Positions 8,336-16,771 of a stretch of DNA of 64,000 nucleotides are shown one piece after another. How positions within the stretch are numbered: the stretch's first letter is position 1; the number at the start of each line of letters is the position of its first letter. A model generated the notes under the pieces. That model was not told where the DNA came from. It worked only from the letters and a program-made list of their open reading frames with translations, and did not search any database. The position numbers and the translations under genes are program-made. The DNA comes from Alphaproteobacteria bacterium (GTDB lineage Bacteria; Myxococcota_A; UBA796; GCA-2862545), in assembly GCA_020632955.1 (NCBI GenBank), contig JACKEO010000023.1:1-64000 (forward strand), read 5' to 3'.

Positions 8336-9460
8336 ATGCTCGCCTGGCTGCTCCTCCTCGGTCCGTGGGCGCTCGCGCAGGATGGCCTGTCGCGCGACGC
8401 GATCGTGCGCGCGGCTCGGGGGGGCGATCTGGCGTCGCTGCTCGCGGGCCCCTTCGAGGACGCCGATCTGCCCCTCGTGGCCCGGGAGCTGGGGCGCCTC
8501 GGGGATCCCCGCGCGTCGGAGCGCCTGGCCCTGCTGGCGGGCCTGTCCGACCCCGAGGTGCGGGAGGCGGCCCTCGGTGGGCTGGCCACCACCCCTGGCA
8601 GCGCACCGGCCCTGCGCGCGCTGGTGCCGGTGGTGGAGGCGCCCGGGCAGCGTGCCACCCTGTGGTGGGCCCTCGGGCGTCAGGGCGACACGCGGGACGT
8701 GGGCCCGCTGGCCGACGCCCTGGGACGACCGTGGCCGGAGGGGGCGGCGGCGGCGGTGGGCCTCGGTCTGCTCGCGCGGCGCGGGGTGGCCCTCGATGGC
8801 CTCGCGGAGCGCCTCGTCGCCCGGCTCACGGCCCCCGACCCCCGCACGCTGCAGGCGGTGGCCTGGACGCTGGCCCAGGCGCGTCCCGTCCTCGATGCCC
8901 GTCAGCTGGCGCAGGTGCGGCGTGCGCAGGGCAGGGCACCTCATGCCGCCACCGTGGCCTGGCTGGAGGAGGTGCTGACGGGGACAGCGGCCCCGCCCGC
9001 GCTGCGTACCGTGCAGGCGGACCTTCCCGTCGCGGCGGCGTGTGCGGCCCCTGCGAGCCTCCCCTCCGTGGCCACGGTGCGCACCAGCCTGGGGCCCGTG
9101 CGCGTGCTCCTGGAGCCCTCCTGGGCACCCTGCGGCGTGGAGGCGTGGACGGCCACCGGGCCCGGCGGTGTCGATGTCGGCACGCCGTCGCCCGCAGCGC
9201 CGATCGTCGCCGACACGGACGCACCCGAGCGCGTGCCGGCCTACGCCGAGGTGGACGCCCGTCCGATGGAGGAGGGCTGCCTCGCGCTGGACCCTGCCGA
9301 TCCGGGGCGCTGGAGCCTCCTGGTGGCGCCGGCTCCGGAGCTCGCGGGGTCGTGGGTGCGCCTCGGACGGGTGATCGAGGGGCTGGACCTGGTGCGCCGC
9401 CTCGACGGTGACGCGCGCATCCTCGCGGTGGAACCGGAGCACGGGGGAGCCACGCCATGA
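8336..9460 (+). CDS. Exported HEAT-repeat protein with a degenerate cyclophilin-like C-terminal domain
   Basis: A 374-residue protein with a signal peptide (MLAWLLLLGPWALAQDG). Residues ~20-215 are Ala/Leu/Arg-rich helical pairs typical of HEAT repeats (LGDPRASERLALLAGLSDPEV, shortened). From residue ~245 the pattern matches a cyclophilin-type peptidyl-prolyl isomerase: VATVRTSLGPVRVLLEPS at its start and GRVIEGLDLVRRLDGDARI at its end. The middle is shortened and the usual catalytic Arg and Gln/Phe block is not visible, so isomerase activity is doubtful. The ATG is 13 nt after a GATAGG motif. Overlaps the RNHCP gene by four bases. Confidence 0.6.
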   Translation: MLAWLLLLGPWALAQDGLSRDAIVRAARGGDLASLLAGPFEDADLPLVARELGRLGDPRASERLALLAGLSDPEVREAALGGLATTPGSAPALRALVPVVEAPGQRATLWWALGRQGDTRDVGPLADALGRPWPEGAAAAVGLGLLARRGVALDGLAERLVARLTAPDPRTLQAVAWTLAQARPVLDARQLAQVRRAQGRAPHAATVAWLEEVLTGTAAPPALRTVQADLPVAAACAAPASLPSVATVRTSLGPVRVLLEPSWAPCGVEAWTATGPGGVDVGTPSPAAPIVADTDAPERVPAYAEVDARPMEEGCLALDPADPGRWSLLVAPAPELAGSWVRLGRVIEGLDLVRRLDGDARILAVEPEHGGATP

Positions 9461-10026
9461 GCTGGGAGGACGCCACCCTGCCGGCCGCGGCGCGGGCCGA
9501 GGCCCTGGTGCAGGCGGCACGGGGTCGCAAGGACCTCAAGCGGCTGGGTGCGTGGCTGGAGAGCCACGGCGACGAGGCGCTGCGCCAGGCGCTGGTGGAC
9601 CGTGCCGCGCGCCTGGGCGTGGAGCTGCCGGAGGAGGCGCTCGGGTGGCCCGGCAAGCGCCTGCTGCGGCGCGCGCTGGCCCGGGAGGTGGAGGCCCAGG
9701 TGCGCACCACGCCCGTGGCCCGCGACGAGGACTTCACCTGCCGCTGGTGCGGCAAGGACGTGCCCCGCGCCGGGCGCACCGCACGGGATCACTGTCCTTT
9801 CTGCCTGAAGTCGGTGCACGTGGACGACCGGGTGCCCGGCGACCGCGCGAGCACCTGCCAGGGGCGCCTCGACCCCATGGACGTGATCGTGCAGGGCACC
9901 GAGATCGTCATCGTCTACCGCTGCACCCGCTGCGGCGCGTCGAAGCGCAACCGCGCCGTGCTCGACGTGGAGGTCCCCGACGACTGGGAGGCGCTGGTGA
10001 GGCTGTCGAGCGGCGTGCTCGGGTGA
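9457..10026 (+). CDS. RNHCP domain protein (zinc-ribbon type)
   Basis: A 189-residue protein. Residues 1-85 are a helical region without recognised motifs. From residue ~92 it has the RNHCP signature: FTCRWCGKDV, RDHCPFCLKSVHVD, PGDRASTCQG, then YRCTRCGASKRNRAV. The paired CxxC knuckles imply a zinc-binding fold, but family function is unknown. The usual RN of RNHCP reads RD here. ATG 9457 overlaps the preceding stop; its own stop overlaps the GTG of tilS, so it sits in a tightly coupled chain leading into tilS and ftsH, which hints at a translation or RNA role (inference). Confidence 0.75.
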   Translation: MSWEDATLPAAARAEALVQAARGRKDLKRLGAWLESHGDEALRQALVDRAARLGVELPEEALGWPGKRLLRRALAREVEAQVRTTPVARDEDFTCRWCGKDVPRAGRTARDHCPFCLKSVHVDDRVPGDRASTCQGRLDPMDVIVQGTEIVIVYRCTRCGASKRNRAVLDVEVPDDWEALVRLSSGVLG

Positions 10027-10973
10027 GCCCGGGCCTGCACCTGCGCGTGGCCGAGGGCATCGTCGCGCGCGCCCTGTGGCCCGCGGGGGCGCGGGTGGCC
10101 GTCGCGGTGAGCGGGGGTCTCGACTCCGTGGTGCTGCTCGACCTGCTCGTGCGCACGCGCGGCGTCCACCGCGGCGCGCTGCACGTGGCCACCTTCGACC
10201 ACGGCACGCGCCCGGGCTCGTCGGCCGACGCGGACTTCGTGGCGGGTCTGGCCGAGGCGCTCGAGCTGCCGCTGCGGCGGGGACGCGAGGCGCTGGGCGA
10301 GGGGGCCTCCGAGGACGCCTGCCGCCGTGCCCGCCACGCCTTCCTCGACGGGCTCGACGTGGACGTGGTGGCGCTGGCGCACCACGCCGACGATCAGGCC
10401 GAGACCTCGCTGCTGGGCCTGCTGCGGGGGGGCGGCACGCGCGCGCTGGCCGGCATGGCGTGGCGGCGGGGGCGCCTGGTGCGGCCGCTGCTGGGCGTGC
10501 GTCGGGCGGAGCTGGAGGCCTGGGCGGCCCACGCGGGCCTGGTCTGGCGGGAGGATCCCACGAACGCCTCGCCCCGCTACCTGCGCAACCGGGTGCGCGG
10601 GGAGCTGCTGCCGCTGCTGGAGGCGCTGCGGCCCGGGGCGACCGAGGCGCTCGCGCGGGGCGCGGGCCACGCGGCGGCCGACGCGGACCTGCTGGAGGCG
10701 CTGGCGGCCGCGCAGGAGGACTACGCCGACGAGAGCTGGGCGCGCGCGTGGGTGGCGTCCGCGCCGGAGGCCCTGGTGCGGCGCGCCCTGGCGGCGCGTC
10801 TGGGGGAGGTGGACTCGGCCCGGCTGGACGCGATGCTGGCCGCGGCGCGGCGCGGGCGGGGGACGGTGGAGGTGTCGCCAAGGGTCAGCGTGGTGGTCGA
10901 CGGCGCGCGGGTGCGTATCGTGGGGGCTCCGGCGCTCCCGACCGAGGGGGCCCCGGGGTCGCAGTCGGGCTAG
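10023..10973 (+). CDS. tilS: tRNA(Ile)-lysidine synthetase
   Basis: TilS attaches lysine to C34 of the AUA-reading tRNA(Ile). The 316-residue protein has the PP-loop ATP pyrophosphatase motif VSGGLDSVVLL (residues ~29-39), FDHGTRPGS, AHHADDQAET and RNRVRGELLP, all typical of TilS. It is short, so the C-terminal substrate-binding domain is reduced to about 70 residues. The GTG start at 10023 overlaps the RNHCP stop (GTGA). The order tilS-ftsH-folP is widely conserved in bacteria and supports the assignment. Confidence 0.9.
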   Translation: MSPGLHLRVAEGIVARALWPAGARVAVAVSGGLDSVVLLDLLVRTRGVHRGALHVATFDHGTRPGSSADADFVAGLAEALELPLRRGREALGEGASEDACRRARHAFLDGLDVDVVALAHHADDQAETSLLGLLRGGGTRALAGMAWRRGRLVRPLLGVRRAELEAWAAHAGLVWREDPTNASPRYLRNRVRGELLPLLEALRPGATEALARGAGHAAADADLLEALAAAQEDYADESWARAWVASAPEALVRRALAARLGEVDSARLDAMLAAARRGRGTVEVSPRVSVVVDGARVRIVGAPALPTEGAPGSQSG

Positions 10974-11031
10974 AACACCCTGCCGTGCGCCGCACTCGCG
11001 GCATCCGGCGAGCCGCCGAGGTCAGGAGCGC

Positions 11032-12864
11032 ATGAACAAGTCCACCCGGACCAGCTTCTTCGTCTTCGCTGTGGTGCTGCTGATGGTGGCGGCCTTCGTG
11101 GTCATCTCGCCCCGTCAGGAGCGCGCCACGGACGTCGGCTACTCCGACTTCGTCGAGGACGTGAAGGCGAGCCGGGTCAAGGAGGTCGTGGTCAAGGGCC
11201 AGGCCGTCCGGTACACCACGGTCACCGACGGCCGCCGCGAGACCACCTCGCCCACCGAGCAGGCGCCGATGCTCGCGCTGCTCGACGAGTACGAGGTGCC
11301 CCGCAAGTTCGAGGAGGCGGGCGACGAGGATCTCGTCTGGAACCTGCTCTTCGGCGTGCTGCCCCTCGTCGTCGTGGTGCTGCTCTTCTTCTGGTTCATG
11401 CGGAACCTGCAGGGCACGAACGGCCGCGCGATGAACTTCGGGAAGTCGCGGGCCAAGCTGCAGACCGAGGGCAGCCGCCGCTTCACCTTCGAGGACGTCG
11501 CCGGCATCGACGAGGTGAAGGACGAGCTCGAGGAGATCATCGACTTCCTCAAGGACCCGCGGAAGTTCACGCGCCTCGGCGGTCGCATCCCCAAGGGCGT
11601 GCTGCTCATGGGTCCCCCGGGCACCGGCAAGACCCTGCTGGCCCGTGCGGTGGCCGGCGAGGCCGGCGTGCCCTTCTTCTCGATCTCCGGGTCGGACTTC
11701 GTCGAGATGTTCGTGGGCGTGGGCGCCAGCCGGGTCCGCGACCTCTTCGAGCAGGGCAAGAAGCAGGCGCCCTGCATCATCTTCATCGACGAGATCGACG
11801 CGGTGGGCCGCCAGCGCGGCGCGGGCATGGGCGGTGGTCACGACGAACGCGAGCAGACGCTCAACCAGCTGCTGGTCGAGATGGACGGCTTCGAGGGCAC
11901 CGAGGGCGTGATCATCATCGCGGCCACGAACCGGCCCGACGTGCTGGATCCGGCGCTGCTGCGTCCCGGCCGCTTCGATCGCCGCATCGTGGTGCCCAAC
12001 CCCGACGTGAAGGGGCGCCAGCGCATCCTCGAGATCCACACCCGGCGCATCCCGATGGGCGACGACGTGCAGCTCGGCGTCATCGCCAAGGGCACCCCCG
12101 GCTTCTCGGGCGCCGACCTCGAGAACCTCTGCAACGAGGCCGCCCTGCTCGCCGCCCGCATGGACAAGAAGCAGGTCGACATGGGCGATCTGCTCGAGGC
12201 CCGCGAGAAGATCGTCATGGGCCCCGAGCGCCGCAGCCTGGTGATGCCCGACGAGGAGCGCCGGTCCACGGCCTACCACGAGGCCGGCCACGCGCTCATC
12301 GCCCACCTCCTGCCCGGGCACGACCCGGTCCAGAAGATCACCATCGTGCCCCGCGGGCGCGCGCTGGGCGTCACCTGGACGCTGCCCAGCGAGGACCGCC
12401 TGTCGATGACCCGCCAGGGCATGTACAAGCAGCTGTCGATGATGATGGGCGGGCGCGCGGCCGAGGAGGTGGCGCTCCACGAGATCACCGGCGGGGCGAG
12501 CAACGACCTGCTCAAGGCCACGCGCATCGCCCGCCACATGGTGTGCAACCTCGGCATGAGCGACGAGCTCGGCCCGGTGAACTGGGGCGACGACGACGGC
12601 GAGCCCTTCCTCGGCCGCACCTTCGCGCGCTCGCCGCACTACTCCGAGGCCACCGCTCGCCGGATCGACGAGGAGGTGAAGAAGATCCTCGACCAGGCCT
12701 ACGCGGCGGCCCGCACGATCCTCACGCACAACCTCCACGTGCTGCACCGCGTGGCCCAGAGCCTCATCGAGCGGGAGTCGCTCGACCACGAGGAGTTCTC
12801 GGCGCTGGTGGACGAGGCGGGGCCGGTGGTGCCGGCCGACGACCTGGGCTGGATGGGCGTCTAG
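11032..12864 (+). CDS. ftsH: ATP-dependent zinc metalloprotease FtsH
   Basis: FtsH is a membrane-anchored hexameric AAA+ protease that degrades damaged and regulatory proteins. In this 610-residue protein, transmembrane helices at ~9-27 and ~103-122 flank a small periplasmic domain. The AAA module has GPPGTGKT at 194-201, Walker [12 protein letters not shown] and the second region of homology [19 protein letters not shown]. The zinc site HEAGH is at 416-420. The C-terminus is short compared with the E. coli protein (644). The 58-bp gap after tilS contains a TAGAAC sequence 61 nt before the ATG that may allow separate initiation. Confidence 0.97.
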   Translation: MNKSTRTSFFVFAVVLLMVAAFVVISPRQERATDVGYSDFVEDVKASRVKEVVVKGQAVRYTTVTDGRRETTSPTEQAPMLALLDEYEVPRKFEEAGDEDLVWNLLFGVLPLVVVVLLFFWFMRNLQGTNGRAMNFGKSRAKLQTEGSRRFTFEDVAGIDEVKDELEEIIDFLKDPRKFTRLGGRIPKGVLLMGPPGTGKTLLARAVAGEAGVPFFSISGSDFVEMFVGVGASRVRDLFEQGKKQAPCIIFIDEIDAVGRQRGAGMGGGHDEREQTLNQLLVEMDGFEGTEGVIIIAATNRPDVLDPALLRPGRFDRRIVVPNPDVKGRQRILEIHTRRIPMGDDVQLGVIAKGTPGFSGADLENLCNEAALLAARMDKKQVDMGDLLEAREKIVMGPERRSLVMPDEERRSTAYHEAGHALIAHLLPGHDPVQKITIVPRGRALGVTWTLPSEDRLSMTRQGMYKQLSMMMGGRAAEEVALHEITGGASNDLLKATRIARHMVCNLGMSDELGPVNWGDDDGEPFLGRTFARSPHYSEATARRIDEEVKKILDQAYAAARTILTHNLHVLHRVAQSLIERESLDHEEFSALVDEAGPVVPADDLGWMGV

Positions 12865-12876
12865 GTGGGCCCGGCG

Positions 12877-13743
12877 ATGGCGCCGCACCCGATCCTCGGG
12901 GCGGCCTCACGCCGGCTCGGCCCGCGCGGCCCGCGGGTGGTGGGGGTGGTGAACGTCACCCCCGACTCCTTCAGCGACGGCGGGCGCTACCTCGATCCGC
13001 AGGTCGCCATCGCGCACGGCGTGGCCCTGGTGGAGGAGGGGGCGGACTGGCTGGACGTGGGCGGCGAGTCCACCCGGCCCGGGGCGCAGGCGCCCGGCGT
13101 GCAGGAGGAGCAGGACCGCGTGCTGCCGGTGCTGGAGGGGCTCGCGCGCGCCGTGCCGGACGTGGTGTGCTCCGTCGACACCCGACGCGGTGCCGTGGCC
13201 CGCGCGGCGCTCGCGGCAGGCGCGGGCGTGGTGAACGACGTGTCGGGCGGCCGGGATCCCGACCTGCTCGCCGCGGGCGCCGAGGCCGGCGCGGTGGTGG
13301 TGCTCGGCCACCTGCGCGGCACGCCCGACACCATGCAGGCCGACACCCGCTTCGGGGACCTGACGGCGGAGGTGCTCGGCGAGCTGCTGGCGTCGGTGGC
13401 CGCGGCCGAGCGCGCCGGCGTGCCGCGCCACCACCTGGTCGCCGACCCCGGGCTGGGCTTCGGCAAGGCGCCGCGCGACAACCCGCGGCTCTTCGGGCTG
13501 GTGCCCCGCCTGCAGGCCGAGGGGCTGGCCGTGATGATCGGGGCCTCGCGCAAGCGCTTCGTGGGCGAGCTCACCGGGCAGGCCGATCCCGCCCTGCGGG
13601 TGCATGGCAGCCTGGGCGCCGCCGTGGCGGCGATGGTGCGTGGCGCGGACTTCCTCAGGGTGCATGATGTGCGGGCCACGATAGACGCACTCCGCGTGGC
13701 CCGAGCGTGCCTGGATGGAGAGCTGGCGGACGTGGCTGAGTGA
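12877..13743 (+). CDS. folP: Dihydropteroate synthase
   Basis: FolP joins p-aminobenzoate to the pterin pyrophosphate in folate synthesis and is the sulfonamide target. The sequence has GVVNVTPDSFSDGGRY, DVGGESTRPGA, SVDTRR, NDVSGG, DPGLGFGK and GASRKRF, covering both signature loops. The usual MHMQGTP segment reads GHLRGTP. Start: ATG 12877 has AGGTGG eight bases upstream; a GTG at 12865, directly after the ftsH stop, would add four residues. The 3' end overlaps cdaA by 29 bp. In line with the tilS-ftsH-folP gene order. Confidence 0.94.
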   Translation: MAPHPILGAASRRLGPRGPRVVGVVNVTPDSFSDGGRYLDPQVAIAHGVALVEEGADWLDVGGESTRPGAQAPGVQEEQDRVLPVLEGLARAVPDVVCSVDTRRGAVARAALAAGAGVVNDVSGGRDPDLLAAGAEAGAVVVLGHLRGTPDTMQADTRFGDLTAEVLGELLASVAAAERAGVPRHHLVADPGLGFGKAPRDNPRLFGLVPRLQAEGLAVMIGASRKRFVGELTGQADPALRVHGSLGAAVAAMVRGADFLRVHDVRATIDALRVARACLDGELADVAE

Positions 13744-14530
13744 GACGCCGCTGGGCACGGCAACCTTCGTCGACTGGCTCGACGTCCTGCTGCTGGCCGC
13801 GCTGCTGTATGCCGTCATCCGCGTGCTCCGTGGCACGCGGGCCCTGCAGAGCCTGTTGGGCCTCGGCGTGGCCGGCTTCGTCTACCTGGCGGCCCAGGCG
13901 GCGGGCCTCACCACGCTGAAGTGGGTGCTCGACGGGCTGCTGGTCTACGCCGTGCTCGTGGTGATCATCCTCTTCCAGGAGGACATCCGGCGGGTGCTGG
14001 TGCAGGCGGGCAACACCATCTTCGCCGGGTCGGCCGCCCAGGGCCTCGCCGACGCCAACCTCCGCGAGGAGGTGATCAAGGCGATGTTCGCGCTGGCCAA
14101 CCGCAAGATCGGCGCGCTGGTGGCGCTGGAGCGCGCGGCCTCGCTGGAGCCGTACGCCGAGGGCGCCCACCCGGTGGACGCGGTGGTCACCACCGAGCTG
14201 CTCCAGTCGCTCTTCCACCCCTCCAGCCCGGTGCACGACGGCGCCATCGTGGTGCGCGAGGGCCGGGTGTCGAAGGCCGGCGTCTTCCTGCCCATCTCGC
14301 TCACCAAGGATCTGCCGAAGGTGTACGGCACGCGGCACCGCGCGGCCATCGGCCTCACGGAGCGCACCGACGCCATCTGCCTGCTCGTGAGCGAGGAGCG
14401 CGGCACGGTGGCGGTGGTCTCCGACGGGCGCGTGGAGCCGGTGAGCGACCCGAACGACCTGCGGCAGAAGCTCGAGGAGGTGCTGGGACGCACCGTGGCC
14501 TCGCCCGCGCCGGAGGTGGTCCGTGCCTGA
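13715..14530 (+). CDS. cdaA: Diadenylate cyclase CdaA (c-di-AMP synthase)
   Basis: CdaA makes cyclic di-AMP from two ATP. The 271-residue protein has three N-terminal transmembrane helices (about 23-40, 47-68, 74-92). The DisA_N/DAC domain follows, carrying the two signature motifs: HDGAIVV (Asp at 175) and GTRHRAAIG (RHR at 207-209). The gene starts inside folP and is followed directly by the YbbR/CdaR regulator and glmM, the same cdaA-cdaR-glmM order as in Firmicutes, where GlmM restrains the cyclase. The sequence supports full catalytic competence. Confidence 0.94.
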   Translation: MESWRTWLSETPLGTATFVDWLDVLLLAALLYAVIRVLRGTRALQSLLGLGVAGFVYLAAQAAGLTTLKWVLDGLLVYAVLVVIILFQEDIRRVLVQAGNTIFAGSAAQGLADANLREEVIKAMFALANRKIGALVALERAASLEPYAEGAHPVDAVVTTELLQSLFHPSSPVHDGAIVVREGRVSKAGVFLPISLTKDLPKVYGTRHRAAIGLTERTDAICLLVSEERGTVAVVSDGRVEPVSDPNDLRQKLEEVLGRTVASPAPEVVRA

Positions 14531-15479
14531 GCGCGTACGCCTCGTCCTCCGGGCCCTGGTCGACGACCCGTTCACCAAGCTGGCGGCGCTGCTGCTGGCC
14601 TTCGCCGCGTGGCTGTGGGTCCAGTACCAGGAGACCGACAAGGGGCTGGTGCGCGTGGGCCTGGAGTTTCGCCTGCCCGACGGCCTCGTCACCCTCGACG
14701 ACCCGACGCTGTGGAAGGTGGCGCAGGTGGAGGGGCCGCGCGTGGCCGTGCGCCGCGCGCGCAACGCCACGGCCTCCATCACCGTGGACCTGACGACCGA
14801 GACGCTGGGGCCGGTGGTGCGGGTGCTCGACCCGGGCCAGGTGGAGGGGCTCCCCGGCGGTGTGCGCGTGGAGGGCTTCACCGACGAGGGGGAGGTGCGG
14901 GTCACGCTGGACGAGGTGCTGCGGCGCCGCGTGGCCGTGCTGCCGCAGTTCGTGGGGCGGCCGGCCGAGCACCACCAGCTGGGACGCACCCTGCTCGAGC
15001 CCGACGTGGTGGAGGTGGAGGGCGCGCGCAGCCGGGTGGAGGGCGTGGTGGACGTGCGCACCGTGCCCATCGACGTGTCCGGGTGGACGGAGGACACGCG
15101 CCTGGCGGTGCAGCTCGACCTGCCGCGGGGCATCCGTCCCGTGGAACCCTGGAAGGGCACCGCGCAGGTGGCCGTGGCCTCGCTGCTCACCGTGCAGCGC
15201 TTCGACGAGGTGCGCGTGGTGGTGCCCGCGCCCGGCTGGGAGCCCGGCGACGGCTTCGACCGCATCTCGGTGCAGCTGAGGGGGCCGCGCGACGCGGTGC
15301 GCCAGATCCCGCCGCAGCAGGTGCTGGCGGTGGTGGAGCTGCCCGATCCGCCCCAGGGCGAGGTCTACACCGTGGCCTTCGAGGCCGAGGTGGCGCCGCG
15401 GTACACGCTGGTCTTCCCGCGGTCGCCGGGCATCGAGGTGGCGGTGGAGCCGCCCCCCCTGCAGGTGGTGCGGCGGTGA
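14523..15479 (+). CDS. cdaR: YbbR-domain protein, CdaA regulator CdaR
   Basis: A 318-residue single-pass protein: a short cytosolic N-terminus, one transmembrane helix (KLAALLLAFAAWLWVQY, residues ~19-35), then an extracytoplasmic beta-rich region with two to three YbbR-like repeats (for example GLVRVGLEFRLPDGL; VVEVEGARSRVEGV). In Firmicutes CdaR binds CdaA and tunes its activity. Position between cdaA and glmM supports that role here. GTG 14523 overlaps the cdaA stop by eight bases; the stop overlaps the glmM GTG (GTGA). Confidence 0.85.
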   Translation: MPERVRLVLRALVDDPFTKLAALLLAFAAWLWVQYQETDKGLVRVGLEFRLPDGLVTLDDPTLWKVAQVEGPRVAVRRARNATASITVDLTTETLGPVVRVLDPGQVEGLPGGVRVEGFTDEGEVRVTLDEVLRRRVAVLPQFVGRPAEHHQLGRTLLEPDVVEVEGARSRVEGVVDVRTVPIDVSGWTEDTRLAVQLDLPRGIRPVEPWKGTAQVAVASLLTVQRFDEVRVVVPAPGWEPGDGFDRISVQLRGPRDAVRQIPPQQVLAVVELPDPPQGEVYTVAFEAEVAPRYTLVFPRSPGIEVAVEPPPLQVVRR

Positions 15480-16771
15480 GGTTCGGCACCGACGGGATCC
15501 GCGGTCCCGCCGGATCGTGGCCCCTCGATGCGGCGGGCGCAGCCCGGGTGGGCCACGCCGCGGCACGATACGCGCGGGCGGGCGGGGGCACCACGGTCCT
15601 GGTGGGGCGCGACACCCGCCCCAGCGGACCCGGACTCGTCGACGGCGTGGTCCGTGGCATCCAGGCCGTGCCCGGCGTGCGCGCGGTGGACGCGGGGGTG
15701 GTGCCCACGGGCGGGCTCGCCGAGGCGGTGGCGGCGCAGGGCGAGGGCGCCGTGGGCGTGATGGTCACCGCGTCGCACAACCCCGCGAGCGACAACGGCT
15801 TCAAGGTGCTGCTCGAGGGTGGCCGCAAGCCGGAGGACGACGAGCTGGCGACCCTGGAGGCCCTGCTGGCGCTGGAGGTGCCCCCTGCCGTGCACCACGG
15901 GCGGGAGCGTCTCGACGCCGTGGCGGCCTACGTGCGGCGCGTGGGGGAGGTGGGCCTGCAGGGCGTCGACCTCCGCGGACGCCGCATCGCCGTCGACCTC
16001 GCGCATGGTGCGGCGACGGCGGCGTGGCCCGCGCTGCAGGCCGTGCTCGCCGGCGTGGAGCTCGTGGGCCGCGGCCTCGGAGACGGGCGCATCAACGACG
16101 GCGTGGGCAGCGAGCACCCCGAGGGCCTCGCCGCGCTGGTGCGTGCCGAGCGGTGCGACGCGGGCCTCGCCGTCGACGGCGATGGCGATCGCTGCCTCCT
16201 CGTGGACGAGCGGGGCGAGATCGTGCCCGGCGACGCCCTCATCGGCCTGCTCGCCGCCGGCCTCGGCGTGCAGCGGCTGGCCGTGAGCGTGATGTCGAGC
16301 CTGGCGCTGGAGGCCGCCCTGCCGGGCGTGGAGGTGCTGCGCACCCCGGTGGGCGACCGCCACCTGGCCGAGGCCATCCGCACCCGGGGGGCCACGCTGG
16401 GCGGCGAGGAGAGCGGGCACGTGCTGTTCGCGGACGCCCTGGTGGGCGGAGACGGCCTGGTGACCGGCCTGCGGGCCCTGGGCGTGGCCTGGCGTCGCGC
16501 GTCCACGCTGTCGGCGGCCGTGGTGCCGTTCGCGCCGTGGCCCCGACGGCTCACGAAGGTGCGCGTGGCGGCCCGCCTGCCGCTGGCCGAGGTGGGGGCC
16601 GTGCAGGCCGCGGAGGCGGTGGCGCGGGCGCGCGTGGGCCCGGGGCGCACCTTCCTGCGCTACTCCGGGACCGAGCCCGTCCTCCGCGTGCTGGTGGAGG
16701 GGCCCGACCCGCAGGCCGTGGACGCCGCGAGCACCGCGCTCACGGCGGCCTGCCAGGAGGCGCTCGGATGA
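15476..16771 (+). CDS. glmM: Phosphoglucosamine mutase
   Basis: GlmM converts glucosamine-6-phosphate to the 1-phosphate for UDP-GlcNAc, needed for peptidoglycan and LPS. The 431-residue protein starts with the typical VRFGTDGIRG. It has the phosphoserine loop VTASHNPASDNGFK (Ser100), the metal loop VDGDGDR, the sugar-specificity loop GGEESGH, and the phosphate-binding RYSGTEPVLRV at the C-terminus. The start GTG 15476 overlaps the cdaR stop, and the stop overlaps the next ATG, so cdaA, cdaR, glmM and nnrDE are translationally linked. Confidence 0.93.
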   Translation: MRFGTDGIRGPAGSWPLDAAGAARVGHAAARYARAGGGTTVLVGRDTRPSGPGLVDGVVRGIQAVPGVRAVDAGVVPTGGLAEAVAAQGEGAVGVMVTASHNPASDNGFKVLLEGGRKPEDDELATLEALLALEVPPAVHHGRERLDAVAAYVRRVGEVGLQGVDLRGRRIAVDLAHGAATAAWPALQAVLAGVELVGRGLGDGRINDGVGSEHPEGLAALVRAERCDAGLAVDGDGDRCLLVDERGEIVPGDALIGLLAAGLGVQRLAVSVMSSLALEAALPGVEVLRTPVGDRHLAEAIRTRGATLGGEESGHVLFADALVGGDGLVTGLRALGVAWRRASTLSAAVVPFAPWPRRLTKVRVAARLPLAEVGAVQAAEAVARARVGPGRTFLRYSGTEPVLRVLVEGPDPQAVDAASTALTAACQEALG

